NCBI GenBank assembly: GCA_917880885.1
Contig: OU862927.1
Span: forward strand, 36,297,571-36,361,570
Direction of reading: 5' to 3'
Source: Limnephilus marmoratus
Taxonomy: Eukaryota > Arthropoda > Insecta > Trichoptera > Limnephilidae
DNA: 64,000 bases
Part shown: positions 46,101 through 61,200 of the stretch, piece after piece
How positions within the stretch are numbered: the first letter of the stretch is position 1
Layout of the letters: every line of letters begins with the position of its first letter
Made by a program: the position numbers and the translations under genes
The notes under the pieces: model-generated
Told to the model about the DNA's origin: nothing
Database searches by the model: none
What the model saw: the letters and a program-made list of their open reading frames with translations, nothing else

Positions 46101-49100
46101 ATCATCGTTTTAACACTTGGGGTCGGACGTTTGAACACTTGGGGTCGGTCATAACTTTGGCCTTATGGCTTCGAACCGTCTGAAATTTTGGATTCTTACT
46201 AAGAATCATGGTCTGTAACAAACTAGACAAAATATTTTTAAAAAATCAAAACGTACATACATCAAATATCTTCTTCCAATACCGTTGGTTAAATATCTTA
46301 GAGTCGGTCCAGTGGCGGACTAAGCCCATCAGAGGTCCGGGGCAGCAAAGCTGAATGATGCCCGCCTGGTTTATAAATTTGATGTAATTTTACAAGATTT
46401 TTATTCAGTTCACACGGGCCTCTGGTCCTGGGGGACCTCCAAAGGCTTCGGTGTTCCCTTGATCAAATCCTTAACAACACTTTAAGGCACCAGGACACAG
46501 TAAAAAAAATTATCATTTTTTTTTTCATTTTTTAAAAGGTGCATTTGTTAATAATGCTATCACCTAATGTTTCAAGGAAATTCTAAGAAAATTTAAAGAA
46601 AGTTTTAAACAAAGAGAATTTTTTTGAAAAAGATCATCGTTTTAACACTTGGGGTCGGACGTTTGAACACTTGGGGTCGGTCATAACTTTGGCCTTATGG
46701 CTTCTAACCGTCTGAAATTTTGGATTCTTACTAAGAATCATGGTCTGTACACGAATCAATAAAAAATCTACAAAGAGAATTTTTTTGAAAAAGATCATCG
46801 TTTTAACACTTGGGGTCGGACGTTTGAACACTTGGGGTCAGTCATAACTTTGGCCTTATGGCTTCGAACCGTCTTAAATTTTGGATTCTTACTAAGAATC
46901 TTGGTCTGTACACGAATCAATAAAAAATTCTACAAAGAGAATTTTGTTGAAAAAGATCATCGTTTTAACACTTGGGGTCGGACGTTTGAACACTTGGGGT
47001 CGGTCATAACTTTGGCCTTATGGCTTCTAACCGTCTGAAATTTTGGATTCTTACTAAGAATCATGGTCTGTACACGAATCAATAAAAAATCTACAAAGAG
47101 AATTTTTTTGAAAAAGATCATCGTTTTAACACTTGGGGTCGGATGTTTGAACACTTGGGGTCAGTCATAACTTTGGCCTTATGGCTTCGAACCGTCTGAA
47201 ATTTTGGATTCTTACTAAGAATCATGGTCTGTACACGAATCAATAAAAAATTCTACAAAGAGAATTTTGTTGAAAAAGATCATCGTTTTAACACTTGGGG
47301 TCGGACGTTTGAACACTTGGGGTCGGTCATAACTTTGGCCTTATGGCTTCGAACCGTCTGAAATTTTGGATTCTTACTAAGAATCATGGTCTGTAACAAA
47401 CTAGACAAAATATTTTTAAAAAATCAAAACGTACATACATCAAATATCTTCTTCCAATACAGTTGGTTAAATATCTTAGAGTCGGTCCAGTGGCGGACTA
47501 AGCCCATCAGAGGTCCGGGGCTGCAAAGCTGAATGATGCCCACTCCCCCTAGTTTAAAAATTTGATGATATTTTGCAAGATCTTTATTTGGTTCACAAGG
47601 ACCTCTGGTCCTGGGGGACCTCCAAAGGCTTCCGTGTTCCCTTGATCAAATCCTAAACAACACTTTAAGGCACCAGGACACCGTAAAAAAAATTATCATT
47701 TATTTTTCATTTTTTAAAAGGTGCATTTGTTAATAATGCTATCACCTAATGTTTCAAGGAAATTCTAAGAAAATTTAAAGAAAGTTTTAAACAAAGAGAA
47801 TTTTTTTGAAAAAGATCATCGTTTTAACACTTGGGGTCGGACGTTTGAACACTTGGGGTCGGTCATAACTTTGGCCTTATGGCTTCTAACCGTCTGAAAT
47901 TTTGGATTCTTACTAAGAATCATGGTCTGTACACGAATCAATAAAAAATCTACAAAGAGAATTTTTTTGAAAAAGATCATCGTTTTAACACTTGGGGTCG
48001 GATGTTTCAACACTTGGGGTCAGTCATAACTTTGGCCTTATGGCTTCGAACCGTCTGAAATTTTGGATTCTTACTAAGAATCATGGTCTGTACACGAATC
48101 AATAAAAAATTCTACAAAGAGAATTTTGTTGAAAAAGATCATCGTTTTAACACTTGGGGTCGGACGTTTGAACACTTGGGGTCGGTCATAACTTTGGCCT
48201 TATGGCTTCGAACCGTCTGAAATTTTGGATTCTTACTAAGAATCATGGTCTGTAACAAACTAGACAAAATATTTTTAAAAAATCAAAACGTACATACATC
48301 AAATATCTTCTTCCAATACAGTTGGTTAAATATCTTAGAGTCGGTCCAGTGGCGGACTAAGCCCATCAGAGGTCCGGGGCAGCAAAGCTGAATGATGCCC
48401 GCCTGGTTTATAAATTTGATGTAATTTTACAAGATTTTTATTCAGTTCACACGGGCCTCTGGTCCTGGGGGACCTCCAAAGGCTTCGGTGTTCCCTTGAT
48501 CAAATCCTTAACAACACTTTAAGGCACCAGGACACAGTAAAAAAAATTATCATTTTTTTTTTCATTTTTTAAAAGGTGCATTTGTTAATAATGCTATCAC
48601 CTAATGTTTCAAGGAAATTCTAAGAAAATTTAAAGAAAGTTTTAAACAAAGAGAATTTTTTTGAAAAAGATCATCGTTTTAACACTTGGGGTCGGACGTT
48701 TGAACACTTGGGGTCGGTCATAACTTTGGCCTTATGGCTTCTAACCGTCTGAAATTTTGGATTCTTACTAAGAATCATGGTCTGTACACGAATCAATAAA
48801 AAATCTACAAAGAGAATTTTTTTGAAAAAGATCATCGTTTTAACACTTGGGGTCGGACGTTTGAACACTTGGGGTCAGTCATAACTTTGGCCTTATGGCT
48901 TCGAACCGTCTGAAATTTTGGATTCTTACTAAGAATCTTGGTCTGTACACGAATCAATAAAAAATTCTACAAAGAGAATTTTGTTGAAAAAGATCATCGT
49001 TTTAACACTTGGGGTCGGACGTTTGAACACTTGGGGTCGGTCATAACTTTGGCCTTATGGCTTCGAACCGTCTGAAATTTTGGATTCTTTCTAAGAATCA

Positions 49101-49272
49101 TGGTCTGTACACGAATCAATAAAACAAATCTACAAACAGAATTTTTTTGAAAAAGATCATCGTTTTAACACTTGGGGTCGGACGTTTGAACACTTGGGGT
49201 CGGTCATAACTTTGGCATTATGGCTTCCAACCGTCTGAAATTTTGGATTCTTACTAAGAATCATGGTCTGTA
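43158..49272 (+). repeat. Array block VII: tandem 2.04-kb duplication
   Basis: The stretch from about 44900 is repeated 2037 bases later: B starts 45359/47396 and 46218/48255, and monomer variants with GGATGTTTG at 45104, 45963, 47142 and 48000. The B subtype GATGATATTTTGCAAGATCT with GGTTCACAAGGACC is concentrated here. The join lies at ~46.9-47.0 kb, where a GTCAGTC monomer is followed directly by AATTTTGTTG and then a TTCTAACC monomer. Confidence 0.85.
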
Positions 49273-52200
49273 ACAAACTAGACAAAATATTTTTAAAAAA
49301 TCAAAACGTACATACATCAAATATATTCTTCCAATACAGTTGGTTAAATATCTTAGAGTCGGTCCAGTGGCGGACTAAGCCCATCAGAGGTCCGGGGCTG
49401 CAAAGCTGAATGATGCCCGCTCCCCCTAGTTTAAAAATTTGATGTAATTTTGCAAGATTTTTATTCGGTTCACAAGGGCCTCTGGTCCTGGGGGACCTCC
49501 AAAGGCTTCCGTGTTCCCTTGATCAAATCCTAAACAACACTTTAAGGCACCAGGACACCTTAAAAAAAATTATAATTTTTTTCATTTTTTAAAAGGTGCA
49601 TTGGTTAATAATGCTATCACCTTATGTTTCAAGGAAATTCTAAGAAAATTTAAAGAAAGTTTTAAAAAAAGAGATTTTTTTTTAAAAAGATCATCGTTTT
49701 AACACTTGGGGTCGGACGTTTGAACACTTGGGGTCGGTCATAACTTTGGCCTTATGGCTTCGAACCGTCTGAAATTTTGGATCCTTACTAAGAATCATGG
49801 TCTGTACACGAATCAATAAAAAAAATCTCTAAAGAGAATTTTTTTGAAAAAGATCATCGTTTTAACACTTGCGGTCGGACGTTTGAACACTTGGGGTCGG
49901 TCATAACTTTGGCCTTATGGCTTCGAACCGTTTGAAATTTTGGATTCTTACTAAGAATCATGGTCTGTACACGAATCAATAAAAAAAATCTACATAGAGA
50001 ATTTTTTTGAAAAAGATCATCGTTTTAACACTTGGGGTCGGTCATAACTTTGGCCTTATGGCTTCGAACCGTCTGAAATTTTGGATTCTTACTAAGAATC
50101 ATGGTCTGTAACAAACTAGACAAAATATTTTTAAAAAATCAAAAAGTACATACATCAAATACCTTCTTCCAATACAGTCGGTTAAATATCTTAAGAGTCG
50201 GTCCAGTGGCGGACTAAGCCCATCAGAGGTCCGGGGCTGCAAAGCTGAATGATGCCCGCCTAGTTTAAAAATTTTATGTAATTTTACAAGATTTTATTCA
50301 GTTCACAAGGGCCTCTGGTCCTGGGGGACCTCCAAAGGCTTCCGTGTTCCCTTGATAGAGTCCTAAACAACACTTTAAGGCACCAGGACACCGTAAAAAA
50401 AAATATCATTTTTTTTTCATTTTTTAAAAGGTGCATTTGTTAATAATGCTATCACCTAATGTTTCAAGAAATTCTAAGAAAATTTAAAGAAAGTTTTAAA
50501 CAAAGAGAATTTTTTTGAAAAAGATCATCGTTTTAACACTTGAGGTTGGACGTTTGAACACTTGGGGTCGGTCATAAAGTTGGCCTTATGGCTTCGAACC
50601 GTCTGAAATTTTGGATTCTTACTAAGAATCATGGTCTGTACACGAATCAATAAAAAAAATCTACAAAGAGAATTTTTTTGAAAAAGATCATCGTTTTAAC
50701 ACTTGGGGTCGGACGTTTGAACACTTGGGGTCGGTCATAACTTTGGCCTTATGGCTTCGAACCGTCTGAATTTTTGGATTCTTACTAAGAATCATGGTCT
50801 GTACACGAATCAATAAAAAAATCTACAAAGAAATTTTTTTTGAAAAGATCATCGTTTTAACACTTGGGGTCGGACGTTTGAACACTTGGGGTCGGTCTTA
50901 ACTTTGGCCTTATGGCTTCGAACCGTCTGAAATTTTGGATTCTTACTAAGAATCATGGTCTGTACACAAACTAGACAAAATATTTTTAAAAAATCAAAAC
51001 GTACATACATCAAATATCTTCTTCCAATACAGTTGGTTAAATATCTTAGAGTCGGTCCAGTGGCGGACTAAGCCCATCAGAGGTCCGGAGCTGCAAAGCT
51101 GAATGATGCCCACTCCCCCTAGTTTAAAAATTTGATGTAATTTTACAAGATTTTTATTCAGTTCACAAGGGCCTCTGGTCCTGGGGGACCTCCAAAGGCT
51201 TCCGTGTTCCCTTGATCAAATCCTAAACAACACTTTAAGGCACCAGGACACCTTAAAAAAAATTATAATTTTTTTCATTTTTTAGAAGGTGCTTTGGTTA
51301 ATAATGCTATCACCTAATGTTTCAAGGAAATTCTAAGAAAATTTAAAGAAAGTTTTTAAAAAAGAGATTTTTTTTTAAAAAGATCATCGTTTTAACACTT
51401 TGGGTCGGACGTTTGAACACTTGGGGTCGGTCATAACTTTGGCCTCATGGCTTCGAACCGTCTGGAATTTTGGATCCTTACTAAGAATCATGGTCTGTAC
51501 ACGAATCAAAAAAAAAAATCTACAAAGAGAATTTTTTTGAAAAAGATCATCGTTTTTACACTTGCGGTCGGACGTTTGAACACTTGGGATCGGTCATAAC
51601 TTTGGCCTTATGGCTTCGAACCGTTTGAAATTTTGGATTCTTACTAAGAATCATGGTCTGTAACAAACTATACAAAATATTTTTAAAAAATCAAGAAGTA
51701 CATACATCAAATATCTTCTTCCAATACAGTTGGTTAAATATCTTAATAGTCGGTCCAGTGGCGGACTAAGCCCATCAGAGGTCCGGGGCTGCAAAGCTGA
51801 ATGATGCCCGCCTAGTTTAAAAATTTGATGTTATTTTACAAGATTTTTATTCAGTTCACAAGGGCCTCTGGTCCTGGGGGACCTCCAAAGGCTTCCGTGT
51901 TCCATTGATCGAATCCTAAACAACACTTTAAGGCACCAGAACACCGTAAAAAAAATTATCATTTATTTTTCATTTTTTAAAAGGTGCATTTGTTAATAAT
52001 GCTATCACCTAATGTTTCAAGGAAATTCTAAGAAAATTTAAAGAAAGTTTTAAACAAAGAGAATTTTTTTGAAAAAGATCATCGTTTTAACACTTGGGGT
52101 CGGACGTTTGAACACTTGGGGTCGGTCATAACTTTGGCCTAATGGCTTCGGACCGTCTGAAATTTTGGATTCTTACTAAGAATCATGGTCTGTAACAAAC

Positions 52201-55200
52201 TAGACAAAATATTTTTAAAAAATCAAAACGTACATACATCAAATATCTTCTTCCAATACAGTTGGTTAAATATCTTAGAGTCGGTCCAGTGGCGGACTAA
52301 GCCCATCAGAGGTCCGGGGCTGCAAAGCTGAATGATGCCCACTCCCCCTAGTTTAAAAATTTGATGTAATTTTGCAAGATTTTTATTCGGTTCACAAGGG
52401 CCTCTGGTCCTGGGGGACCTCCAAAGGCTTCCGTGTTCCCTTGACCAAATCCTAAACAACACTTTAAGGCACCAGGACACCGTAAAAAAAATTATCATTT
52501 ATTTTTCATTTTTTAAAAGGTGCATTTGTTAATAATGCTATCACCTAATGTTTCAAGGAAATTCTAAGAAAATTTAAAGAAAGTTTTAAACAAAGAGAAT
52601 TTTTTTGAAAAAGATCATCGTTTTAACACTTGGGGTCGGACGTTTGAACACTTGGGGTCGGTCATAACTTTGGCCTTATGGCTTCTAACCGTCTGAAATT
52701 TTGGATTCTTACTAAGAATCATGGTCTGTACACGAATCAATAAAAAATCTACAAAGAGAATTTTTTTGAAAAAGATCATCGTTTTAACACTTGGGGTCGG
52801 ACGTTTGAACACTTGGGGTCAGTCATAACTTTGGCCTTATGGCTTCGAACCGTCTGAAATTTTGGATTCTTACTAAGAATCATGGTCTGTATACGATTCA
52901 ATAAAAAATTCTACAAAGAGAATTTTGTTGCAAAAGATCATCGTTTTAACACTTGGGGTCGGACGTTTGAACACTTGGGGTCGGTCATAACTTTGGCCTT
53001 ATGGCTTCGAACCGTCTGAAATTTTGGATTCTTACTAAGAATCATGGTCTGTACACGAATCAATAAAAAATTCTACAAAGAGAATTTTGTTGAAAAAGAT
53101 CATCGTTTTAACACTTGGGGTCGGACGTTTGAACACTTGGGGTCGGTCATAACTTTGGCCTTATGGCTTCGAACCGTCTGAAATTTTGGATTCTTACTAA
53201 GAATCATGGTCTGTAACAAACTAGACAAAATATTTTTAAAAAATCAAAACGTACATACATCAAATATCTTCTTCCAATACAGTTGGTTAAATATCTTAGA
53301 GTCGGTCCAGTGGCGGACTAAGCCCATCAGAGGTCCGGGGCAGCAAAGCTGAATGATGCCCGCCTGGTTTATAAATTTGATGTAATTTTACAAGATTTTT
53401 ATTCAGTTCACACGGGCCTCTGGTCCTGGGGGACCTCCAAAGGCTTCGGTGTTCCCTTGATCAAATCCTTAACAACACTTTAAGGCACCAGGACGAATCA
53501 ATAAAAAAATCTACAAACAGAATTTTTGTGAAAAAGATCATCGTTTTAACACTTGGGGTCGGACGTTTGAACACTTGGGGTCGGTCATAACTTTGGCCTT
53601 ATGGCTTCGAACCGTCTGAAATTTTGGATTCTTACTAAGAATCATGGTCTCTAACAAACTAGACAAAATATTTTTAAAAAATCAAAACGTACATACATCA
53701 AATATCTTCTTCCAATACAGTTGGTTAAATATCTTAGAGTCGGTCCAGTGGCGGACTAAGCCCATCAGAGGTCCGGGGCTGCAAAGCTGAATGATGCCCG
53801 CCTGGTTTATAAATTTGATGTAATTTTACAAGATTTTTATTCAGTTCACACGGGCCTCTGGTCCTGGGGGACCTCCAAAGGCTTCCGTGTTCCCTTGATC
53901 AAATCCTTAACAACACTTTAAGGCACCAGGACACAGTAAAAAAAATTATCATTTTTTTTTTCATTTTTTAAAAGGTGCATTTGTTAATAATGTTATCACC
54001 TAATGTTTCAAGGAAATTCTAAGAAAATTTAAAGAAAGTTTTTAACAAAGAGAATTTTTTTGAAAAAGATCATCGTTTTAACACTTGGGGTCGGACGTTT
54101 GAACACTTGGGGTCGGTCATAACTTTGGCCTTATGGCTTCTAACCGTCTGAAATTTTGGATTCTTACTAAGAATCATGGTCTGTACACGAATCAATAAAA
54201 AATCTACAAAGAGAATTTTTTTGAAAAAGATCATCGTTTTAACACTTGGGGTCGGACGTTTGAACACTTGGGGTCAGTCATAACTTTGGCCTTATGGCTT
54301 CGAACCGTCTGAAATTTTGGATTCTTACTAAGAATCTTGGTCTGTACACGAATCAATAAAAAATTCTACAAAGAGAATTTTGTTGAAAAAGATCATCGTT
54401 TTAACACTTGGGGTCGGACGTTTGAACACTTGGGGTCGGTCATAACTTTGGCCTTATGGCTTCGAACCGTCTGAAATTTTGGATTCTTACTAAGAATCAT
54501 GGTCTGTACACGAATCAATAAAAAAAATCTACAAACAGAATTTTTTTGAAAAAGATCATCGTTTTAACACTTGGGGTCGGACGTTTGAACACTTGGGGTC
54601 GGTCATAACTTTGGCCTTATGGCTTCGAACCGTCTGAAATTTTGGATTCTTACTAAGAATCATGGTCTGTAACAAACTATACAAAATATTTTTAAAAAAT
54701 CAAGAAGTACATACATCAAATATCTTCTTCCAATACAGTTGGTTAAATATCTTAAGAGTCGGTCCAGTGGCGGACTAAGCCCATCAGAGGTCCGGGGCTG
54801 CAAAGCTGAATGATGCCCGCCTAGTTTAAAAATTTGATGTTATTTTACAAGATTTTTATTCAGTTCACAAGGGCCTCTGGTCCTGGGGGACCTCCAAAGG
54901 CTTCCGTGTTCCATTGATCGAATCCTAAACAACACTTTAAGGCACCAGGACACCGTTAAAAAAATTATCATTTTTTTTTCATTTTTTAAATGGTGCATTT
55001 GTTAATAATGCTATCACCTAATGTTTCAAGGAAATTCTAAGAAAATTTAAAGAAAGTTTTAAACAAAGAGAATTTTTTTGAAAAAGATCATCGTTTTAAC
55101 ACTTGGGGTCGGACGTTTGAACACTTGGGGTCGGTCATAAAGTTGGCCTTATGGCTTCGAACCGTCTGAAATTTTGGATTCTTACTAAGAATCATGGTCT

Positions 55201-58200
55201 GTACACGAATCAATAAAAAAATCTACAAAGAGAATTTTTTTGAAAAAGATCATCGTTTTAACACTTGGGGTCGGACGTTTGAACACTTGGGGTCGGTCAT
55301 ACCTTTGGCCTTATGGCTTCGAACCGTCTGAATTTTTGGATTCTTACTAAGAATCATGGTCTGTACACGAATCAATAAAAAAATCAACAAAGAAATTTTT
55401 TTTGAAAAGATCATCGTTTTAACACTTGGGGTCGGACGTTTGAACACTTGGGGTCGGTCATAACTTTGGCCTTATGGCTTCGAACTGTCTGAAATTTTGG
55501 ATTCTTACTAAGAATCATGGTCTGTACACGAATCAATAAAAAAATCTACAAACAGAATTTTTTTGAAAAAGATCATCGTTTTAACACTTGGGGTCGGACG
55601 TTAAAACACTTGGGGTCGGTCATAACTTTGGCCTTATGGCTTCGAACCGTCTAAAATTTTGGATTCTTACTAAGAATCATGGTCTGTAACAAACTAGACA
55701 AAATATTTTTAAAAAATCAAAACGTACATACATCAAATATCTTCTTCCAATACAGTTGGTTAAATATCTTAGAGTCGGTCCAGTGGCGGACTAAGCCCAT
55801 CAGAGGTCCGGGGCTGCAAAGCTGAATGATGCCCACTCCCCCTAGTTTAAAAATTTGATGTAATTTTGCAAGATTTCTATTCGGTTCACAAGGGCCTCTG
55901 GTCCTGGGGGCCCTCCAAAGGCTTCCGTGTTCCCTTGATCAAATCCTAAACAACACTTTAAGGCACCAGAACACCGTAAAAAAAATTATCATTTATTTTT
56001 CATTTTTTAAAAGGTGCATTTGTTAATAATGCTATCACCTAATGTTTCAAGGAAATTCTAAGAAAATTTAAAGAAAGTTTTAAACAAAGAGAATTTTTTT
56101 GAAAAAGATCATCGTTTTAACACTTGGGGTCGGACGTTTGAACACTTGGGGTCGGTCATAACTTTGGCCTTATGGCTTCGGACCGTCTGAAATTTTGGAT
56201 TCTTACTAAGAATCATGGTCTGTAACAAACTAGACAAAATATTTTAAAAAAATCAAAACGTACATACATCAAATATCTTCTTCCAATACAGTTGGTTAAA
56301 TATCTTAGAGTCGGTCCAGTGGCGGACTAAGCCCATCAGAGGTCCGGGGCTGCAAAGCTGAATGATGCCCGCCTAGTTTAAAAATTTGATGTTATTTTAC
56401 AAGATTTTTATTCAGTTCACAAGGGCCTCTGGTCCTGGGGGACCTCCAAAGGCTTCCGTGTTCCATTGATCGAATCCTAAACAACACTTTAAGGCACCAG
56501 GACACCGTAAAAAAAATTATCATTTTTTTTTCATTTTTTAAATGGTGCATTTGTTAATAATGCTATCACCTAATGTTTCAAGGAAATTCTAAGAAAATTT
56601 AAAGAAAGTTTTAAACAAAGAGAATTTTTTTGAAAAAGATCATCGTTTTAACACTTGGGGTCGGACGTTTGAACACTTGGGGTCGGTCATAAAGTTGGCC
56701 TTATGGCTTCGAACCGTCTGAAATTTTGGATTCTTACTAAGAATCATGGTCTGTACACGAATCAATAAAAAAAATCTACAAAGACAATTTTTTTGAAAAA
56801 GATCATCGTTTTAACACTTGGGGTCTGACGTTTGAACACTTGCGGTCGGTCATATCTTTGGCCTTATGGCTTCGAACCGTCTGAAATTTTGGATTCTTAC
56901 TAAGAATCATGGTCTGTAACAAACTAGAAAAAATATTTTTAAAAAATCAAAACGTACATACATCAAATATCTTCTTCCAATACAGTTGGTTAAATATCTT
57001 AGAGTCGGTCCAGTGGCGGACTAAGCCCATCTGAGGTCCGGGGCTGCAAAGCTGAATGATGCCCACTCCCACTTGTTTAAAAATTTGATGTAATTTTACA
57101 AGGTTTTTATTCAGTTCACAAGGGCCTCTGGTCCTGGGGGACCTCCAAAGGCTTCCGTGTTCCCTTGATCAAATCCTTAACAACACTTTAAGGCACCAGG
57201 ACACAGTAAAAAAAATTATCATTTTTTTTTTCATTTTTTAAAAGGTGCATTTGTTAATAATGCTATCACCTAATGTTTCAAGGAAATTCTAAGAATATTT
57301 AAAAAAAGTTTTAAACAAGGAGAATTTTTTGAAAAAGATCATCGTTTTAACACTTGGGGTCGGACGTTTGAACACTTGGGGTCGGTCATAACTTTGGCCT
57401 TATGGCTTCGAACCGTCTGAAATTTTGGATTCTTACTAAGAATCATGGTCTGTACACGAATCAATAAAAAAAACTTCAAACAGAATTTTTTTGAAAAAGA
57501 TCATCGTTTTAACACTTGGGGTCGGACGTTTGAACACTTGGGGTCGGTCATAACTTTGGCCTTATGGCTTCGAACCGTCTGAAATTTTGGATTCTTACTA
57601 AGAATCATGGTCTGTAACAAACTAGACAAAATATTTTTAAAAAATCAAAACGTACATACATCAAATATCTTCTTCCAATACAGTTGGTTAAATATCTTAG
57701 AGTCGGTCCAGTGGCGGACTAAGCCCATCAGAGGTCCGGGGCTGCAAAGCTGAATGATGCCCACTCCCCCTAGTTTAAAAATTTGATGTAATTTTGCAAG
57801 ATTTTTATTCGGTTCACAAGGGCCTCTGGTCCTGGGGGACCTCCAAAGGCTTCCGTGTTCCCTTGATCAAATCCTAAACAACACTTTAAGGCACCAGGAC
57901 ACCGTAAAAAAAATTATCATTTATTTTTCATTTTTTAAAAGGTGCATTTGTTAATAATGCTATCACCTAATGTTTCAAGGAAATTCTAAGAAAATTTAAA
58001 GAAAGTTTTAAACAAAGAGAATTTTTTTGAAAAAGATCATCGTTTTAACACTTGGGGTCGGACGTTTGAACACTTGGGGTCGGTCATAACTTTTGCCTTA
58101 TGGCTTCTAACCGTCTGAAATTTTGGATTCTTACTAAGAATCATGGTCTGTACACGAATCAATAAAAAATCTACAAAGAGAATTTTTTTGAAAAAGATCA

Positions 58201-61200
58201 TCGTTTTAACACTTGGGGTCGGATGTTTGAACACTTGGGGTCAGTCATAACTTTGGCCTTATGGCTTCGAACCGTCTGAAATTTTGGATTCTTACTAAGA
58301 ATCATGGTCTGTACACGAATCAATAAAAAATTCTACAAAGAGAATTTTGTTGAAAAAGATCATCGTTTTAACACTTGGGGTCGGACGTTTGAACACTTGG
58401 GGTCGGTCATAACTTTGGCCTTATGGCTTCGAACCGTCTGAAATTTTGGATTCTTACTAAGAATCATGGTCTGTAACAAACTAGACAAAATATTTTTAAA
58501 AAATCAAAACGTACATACATCAAATATCTTCTTCCAATACAGTTGGTTAAATATCTTAGAGTCGGTCCAGTGGCGGACTAAGCCCATCAGAGGTCCGGGG
58601 CTGCAAAGCTGAATGATGCCCACTCCCCCTAGTTTAAAAATTTGATGATATTTTGCAAGATCTTTATTTGGTTCACAAGGACCTCTGGTCCTGGGGGACC
58701 TCCAAAGGCTTCCGTGTTCCCTTGATCAAATCCTAAACAACACTTTAAGGCACCAGGACACCGTAAAAAAAATTGTCATTTATTTTTCATTATTTAAAAG
58801 GTGCATTTGTTAATAATGCTATCACCTAATGTTTCAAGGAAATTCTAAGAAAATTTAAAGAAAGTTTTAAAAAAAGAGATTTTTTTTTAAAAAGATCATC
58901 GTTTTAACACTTGGGGTCGGACGTTTGAACACTTGGGGTCGGTCATAACTTTGGCCTTATGGCTTCGAACCGTCTGAAATTTTGGATCCTTACTAAGAAT
59001 CATGGTCTGTACACGAATCAATAAAAAAAATCTCTAAAGAGAATTTTTTTGAAAAAGATCATCGTTTTAACACTTGCGGTCGGACGTTTGAACACTTGGG
59101 GTCGGTCATAACTTTGGCCTTATGGCTTCGAACCGTCTGAAATTTTGGATTCTTACTAATAATCATGGTCTGTACACGAATCAATAAAAAAATCTACATA
59201 GAGAATTTTTTTGAAAAAGATCATCGTTTTAACACTTGGGGTCGGTCATAACTTTGGCCTTTTGGCTTCGAACCGTCTGAAATTTTGGATTCTTACTAAG
59301 AATCATGGTCTGTAACAAACTAGACAAAATATTTTTAAAAAATCAAAAAGTACATACATCAAATACCTTCTTCCAATACAGTCGGTTAAATATCTTAAGA
59401 GTCGGTCCAGTGGCGGACTAAGCCCATCAGAGGTCCGGGGCTGCAAAGCTGAATGATGCCCGCCTAGTTTAAAAATTTTATGTAATTTTACAAGATTTTT
59501 ATTCAGTTCACAAGGGCCTCTGGTCCTGGGGGACCTCCAAAGGCTTCCGTGTTCCCTTGATAGAGTTCTAAACAACACTTTAAGGCACCAGGACACCGTA
59601 AAAAAAAATATCATTTTTTTTTCATTTTTTAAAAGGTGCATTTGTTAATAATGCTATCACCTAATGTTTCAAGAAATTCTAAGAAAATTTAAAGAAAGTT
59701 TTAAACAAAGAGAATTTTTTTGAAAAAGATCATCGTTTTAACACTTGAGGTTGGACGTTTGAACACTTGGGGTCGGTCATAAAGTTGGCCTTATTGCTTC
59801 GAACCGTCTGAAATTTTGGATTCTTACTAAGAATCATGGTCTGTACACGAATCAATAAAAAAAAAATACAAAGAGAATTTTTTTGAAAAAGATCATCGTT
59901 TTAACACTTGGGGTCGGACGTTTGAACACTTGGGGTCGGTCATAACTTTGGCCTTATGGCTTCGAACCGTCTGAAATTTTGGATTCTTACTAAGAATCAT
60001 GGTCTGTACACAAACTAGACAAAATATTTTTAAAAAATCAAAACGTACATACATCAAATATCTTCTTCCAATACAGTTGGTGAAATATCTTAGAGTCGGT
60101 CCAGTGGCGGACTAAGCCCATCAGAGGTCCGGAGCTGCAAAGCTGAATGATGCCCACTCCCCCTAGTTTAAAAATTTGATGTAATTTTACAAGATTTTTA
60201 TTCAGTTCACAAGGGCCGCTGGTCCTGGGGGACCTCCAAAGGCTTCCGTGTTCCCTTGATCAAATCCTAAACAACACTTTAAGGCACCAGGACACCTTAA
60301 AAAAAATATAATTTTTTTCATTTTTTAAAAGGTGCTTTGGTTAATAATGCTATCACCTAATGTTTCAAGGAAATTCTAAGAAAATTTAAAGAAAGTTTTA
60401 AAAAAAGAGATTTTTTTTTAAAAAGATCATCGTTTTAACACTTGGGGTCGGACGTTTGAACACTTGGGGTCGGTCATAACTTTGGCCTCATGGCTTCGAA
60501 CCGTCTGAAATTTTGGATCCTTACTAAGAATCATGGTCTGTACACGAATCAATAAAAAAAATCTACAAAGAGAATTTTTTTGAAAAAGATCATCGTTTTT
60601 ACACTTGCGGTCGGACGTTTGAACACTTGGGGTCGGTCATAACTTTGGCCTTATGGCTTCGAACCGTTTGAAATTTTGGATTCTTACTAAGAATCTTGGT
60701 CTGTAACAAACTATACAAAATATTTTTAAAAAATCAAGAAGTACATACATCAAATATCTTCTTCCAATACAGTTGGTTAAATATCTTAAGAGTCGGTCCA
60801 GTGGCGGACTAAGCCCATCAGAGGTCCGGGGCTGCAAAGCTGAATGATGCCCGCCTAGTTTAAAAATTTGATGTTATTTTACAAGATTTTTATTCAGTTC
60901 ACAAGGGCCTCTGGTCCTGGGGGACCTCCAAAGGCTTCCGTGTTCCATTGATCGAATCCTTAACAACACTTTAAGGCACCAGGACTCCGTAAAAAAAATT
61001 ATCATTTTTTTTTCATTTTTTAAATGGTGCATTTGTTAATAATGCTATCACCTAATGTTTCAAGGAAATTCTAAGAAAATTTAAAGAAAGTTTTAAACAA
61101 AGAGAATTTTTTTGAAAAAGATCATCGTTTTAACACTTGGGGTCGGACGTTTGAACACTTGGGGTCGGTCATAAAGTTGGCCTTATGGCTTCGAACCGTC

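Noticed and set aside
46832..47038. Plus-strand 68-residue frame in the satellite
   Set aside because: It spans the 2.04-kb duplication join and is open only because of local indels; elsewhere the same frame is closed.
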